Source: CAZPAN01 sp964581165
Lineage (GTDB): Bacteria > Actinomycetota > Coriobacteriia > Coriobacteriales > CADBOM01
Length of the DNA: 29,832 bases
Reading direction: 5' to 3'
NCBI GenBank assembly: GCA_964581165.1
Contig: CAZOMM010000020.1
Span: forward strand, 1-29,832
This document shows, one piece after another, positions 28,883-29,832 of this stretch. The notes beneath the pieces are model-generated. The model saw only the letters and a program-made list of their open reading frames with translations, had not been told where the DNA came from and did no database searches. How positions within the stretch are numbered: the first letter of the stretch is position 1; every line of letters begins with the position of its first letter. Both the position numbers and the translations under genes were made by a program.

Positions 28883-29832
28883 TGAGAGCGGTAGTCGTTT
28901 AGACATTGTTCTAGGAGCCCTTCCAGAATTTAGGAGCAGATCTGCTGCTGCTAAGGCAATAGAACGCGGAGAGGTTACTGTAAACGGATTCTTGCCTTCA
29001 AAAAAGCTCACCTTGTCTGAGGGAGACGAGATCTGCTTTGAGCTTTTTGAACCCGAGTCTTGGGAACTAGATGCATACGAGCTAGAGCTTGATGTTCGAT
29101 ACGAAGACGAGGGAATGCTGGTGATATCCAAACCAGCAGGCCTTGTTTGCCATCCTTCGCCGGGGCATTACGGCGGAACTTTGGTGAACGCCCTTATTGC
29201 TCATTGCGGGACCGATCATTTGGCTAACATGCAAGGCGAGGATCGTCTTGGAATTGTTCATAGACTAGATATGGATACCTCTGGTTTGATGCTCGCTGCA
29301 AAGACAGATGAGTACGGCTATATCTTGCAAGATGGAATCCGAACTCGAAATATCGATAGGCGCTATTTATGTCTAGTTCACGGATACATTGCCAAGGATA
29401 CCGGATATATTGATGCACCAATTGCCCGTCATCCAAAAATCAGACTCAAGATGGCCGTTAGCGATTCTATGCAGGCTCGCAGTGCGGTTACAACTTTTAC
29501 AGTTCTTGAGCGTTTTGATGCGGGTAGGTACGACGACGGGTTTACCCTTGTGGAGTGCAAGCTGTTCAGCGGACGCACTCATCAGATTAGGGTACATATG
29601 TCTTATATCAAACATTGTGTTGTAGGCGATCCCATGTATGGTTCGGGGTCGGAAAAGGCCAATCTTGGGCTTACTCGACAGTTCTTGCACTCTTGGCATC
29701 TTAAATTGAAGCATCCAATTACTGATAAAGAGATGGAATTTACAGACTCTTTGCCAGAGGATCTCTTCGATGTGCTTTTAGGTCTTTCTGATCGCTCGCT
29801 TGGACGTACAGCGGCGGGCGAGGAAATCCTTA
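28848..29832 (+). CDS. rluD: RluA/RluD-family 23S rRNA pseudouridine synthase (runs off the window)
   Basis: From ATG 28848 one frame stays open to the last base, 328 codons, so the stop lies outside. An N-terminal S4-like RNA-binding domain (SRLDIVLGALPEFRSRSAAAKA, GEVTVNGF) precedes the catalytic domain. This has LEVRYEDEG-type strands (here LDVRYEDEGMLVISKPAGLVCHP) and the active-site segment GIVHRLDMDTSGLMLAAKT with the catalytic Asp. ECKLFSGRTHQIRVHMSYI and GDPMYG follow. RluD modifies helix 69 of 23S rRNA; the exact target here is inferred. GAGAGGGG lies about 10 bp upstream and the start overlaps lspA. Family length (about 300-330) suggests little is missing. Confidence 0.92.
   Translation, partial: MTMEIFHKVTADESGSRLDIVLGALPEFRSRSAAAKAIERGEVTVNGFLPSKKLTLSEGDEICFELFEPESWELDAYELELDVRYEDEGMLVISKPAGLVCHPSPGHYGGTLVNALIAHCGTDHLANMQGEDRLGIVHRLDMDTSGLMLAAKTDEYGYILQDGIRTRNIDRRYLCLVHGYIAKDTGYIDAPIARHPKIRLKMAVSDSMQARSAVTTFTVLERFDAGRYDDGFTLVECKLFSGRTHQIRVHMSYIKHCVVGDPMYGSGSEKANLGLTRQFLHSWHLKLKHPITDKEMEFTDSLPEDLFDVLLGLSDRSLGRTAAGEEIL

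Overview
The window looks like a scaffold piece from an anaerobic, Gram-positive, moderately low-GC actinobacterium, most likely class Coriobacteriia. This is an inference from gene content: an NfnAB-type flavoprotein pair, an EF-G-like GTPase with altered G motifs, a VTC/DUF4956/DUF4353 cassette, a flavoredoxin-like protein and a Tat-dependent solute-binding lipoprotein. No rRNA or tRNA is present to confirm it. A run of exactly 100 Ns (2578-2677) is an assembly gap of unknown true size.

Layout. 1-307: decayed minus-strand remnants of a macrodomain ADP-ribosylhydrolase and a SirTM-class sirtuin. 474-2577: NfnA and NfnB, the latter cut by the gap. 2678-5484 (minus): a CapA-like membrane-anchored phosphoesterase, cut by the gap, and a GT2 glycosyltransferase. 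5892-12569: a co-directional cluster of a YnjB-type solute-binding protein, an ArsM-like methyltransferase, two permeases, an ATPase and a BioB/HydE-like radical SAM enzyme. 12792-13352 (minus): a flavin reductase-like protein. 13660-16835 (minus): a visibly GC-richer block with an ABC exporter and a DUF4143 ATPase that has a large palindrome next to its probable promoter. 17263-20907: VTC-domain protein, DUF4956 membrane protein and DUF4353 lipoprotein, one operon. 21435-22856: a DHA2 drug exporter, convergent with the EF-G-like gene (22897-24963, minus). 25498-29832: ileS, lspA and an rluD-type pseudouridine synthase that runs off the window.

Two things stand out. First, the 5892-12569 cluster joins an import system to a methyltransferase that keeps two arsenic-binding-type cysteines and to a radical SAM enzyme that is BioB-like but lacks two BioB [2Fe-2S] ligand positions. 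It looks like an uptake-and-modify pathway for an unidentified, perhaps metalloid- or sulfur-containing, compound. Second, almost every intergenic space, and several hydrophilic protein linkers, holds its own degenerate short tandem repeat. Units run from 6 to 35 bp and differ at every locus. In the methyltransferase gene an 18-bp array runs through the start codon and builds the protein's N-terminus; in the VTC protein a 12-bp array makes an in-frame insert. This suggests that local slippage or duplication is a major force shaping this genome.
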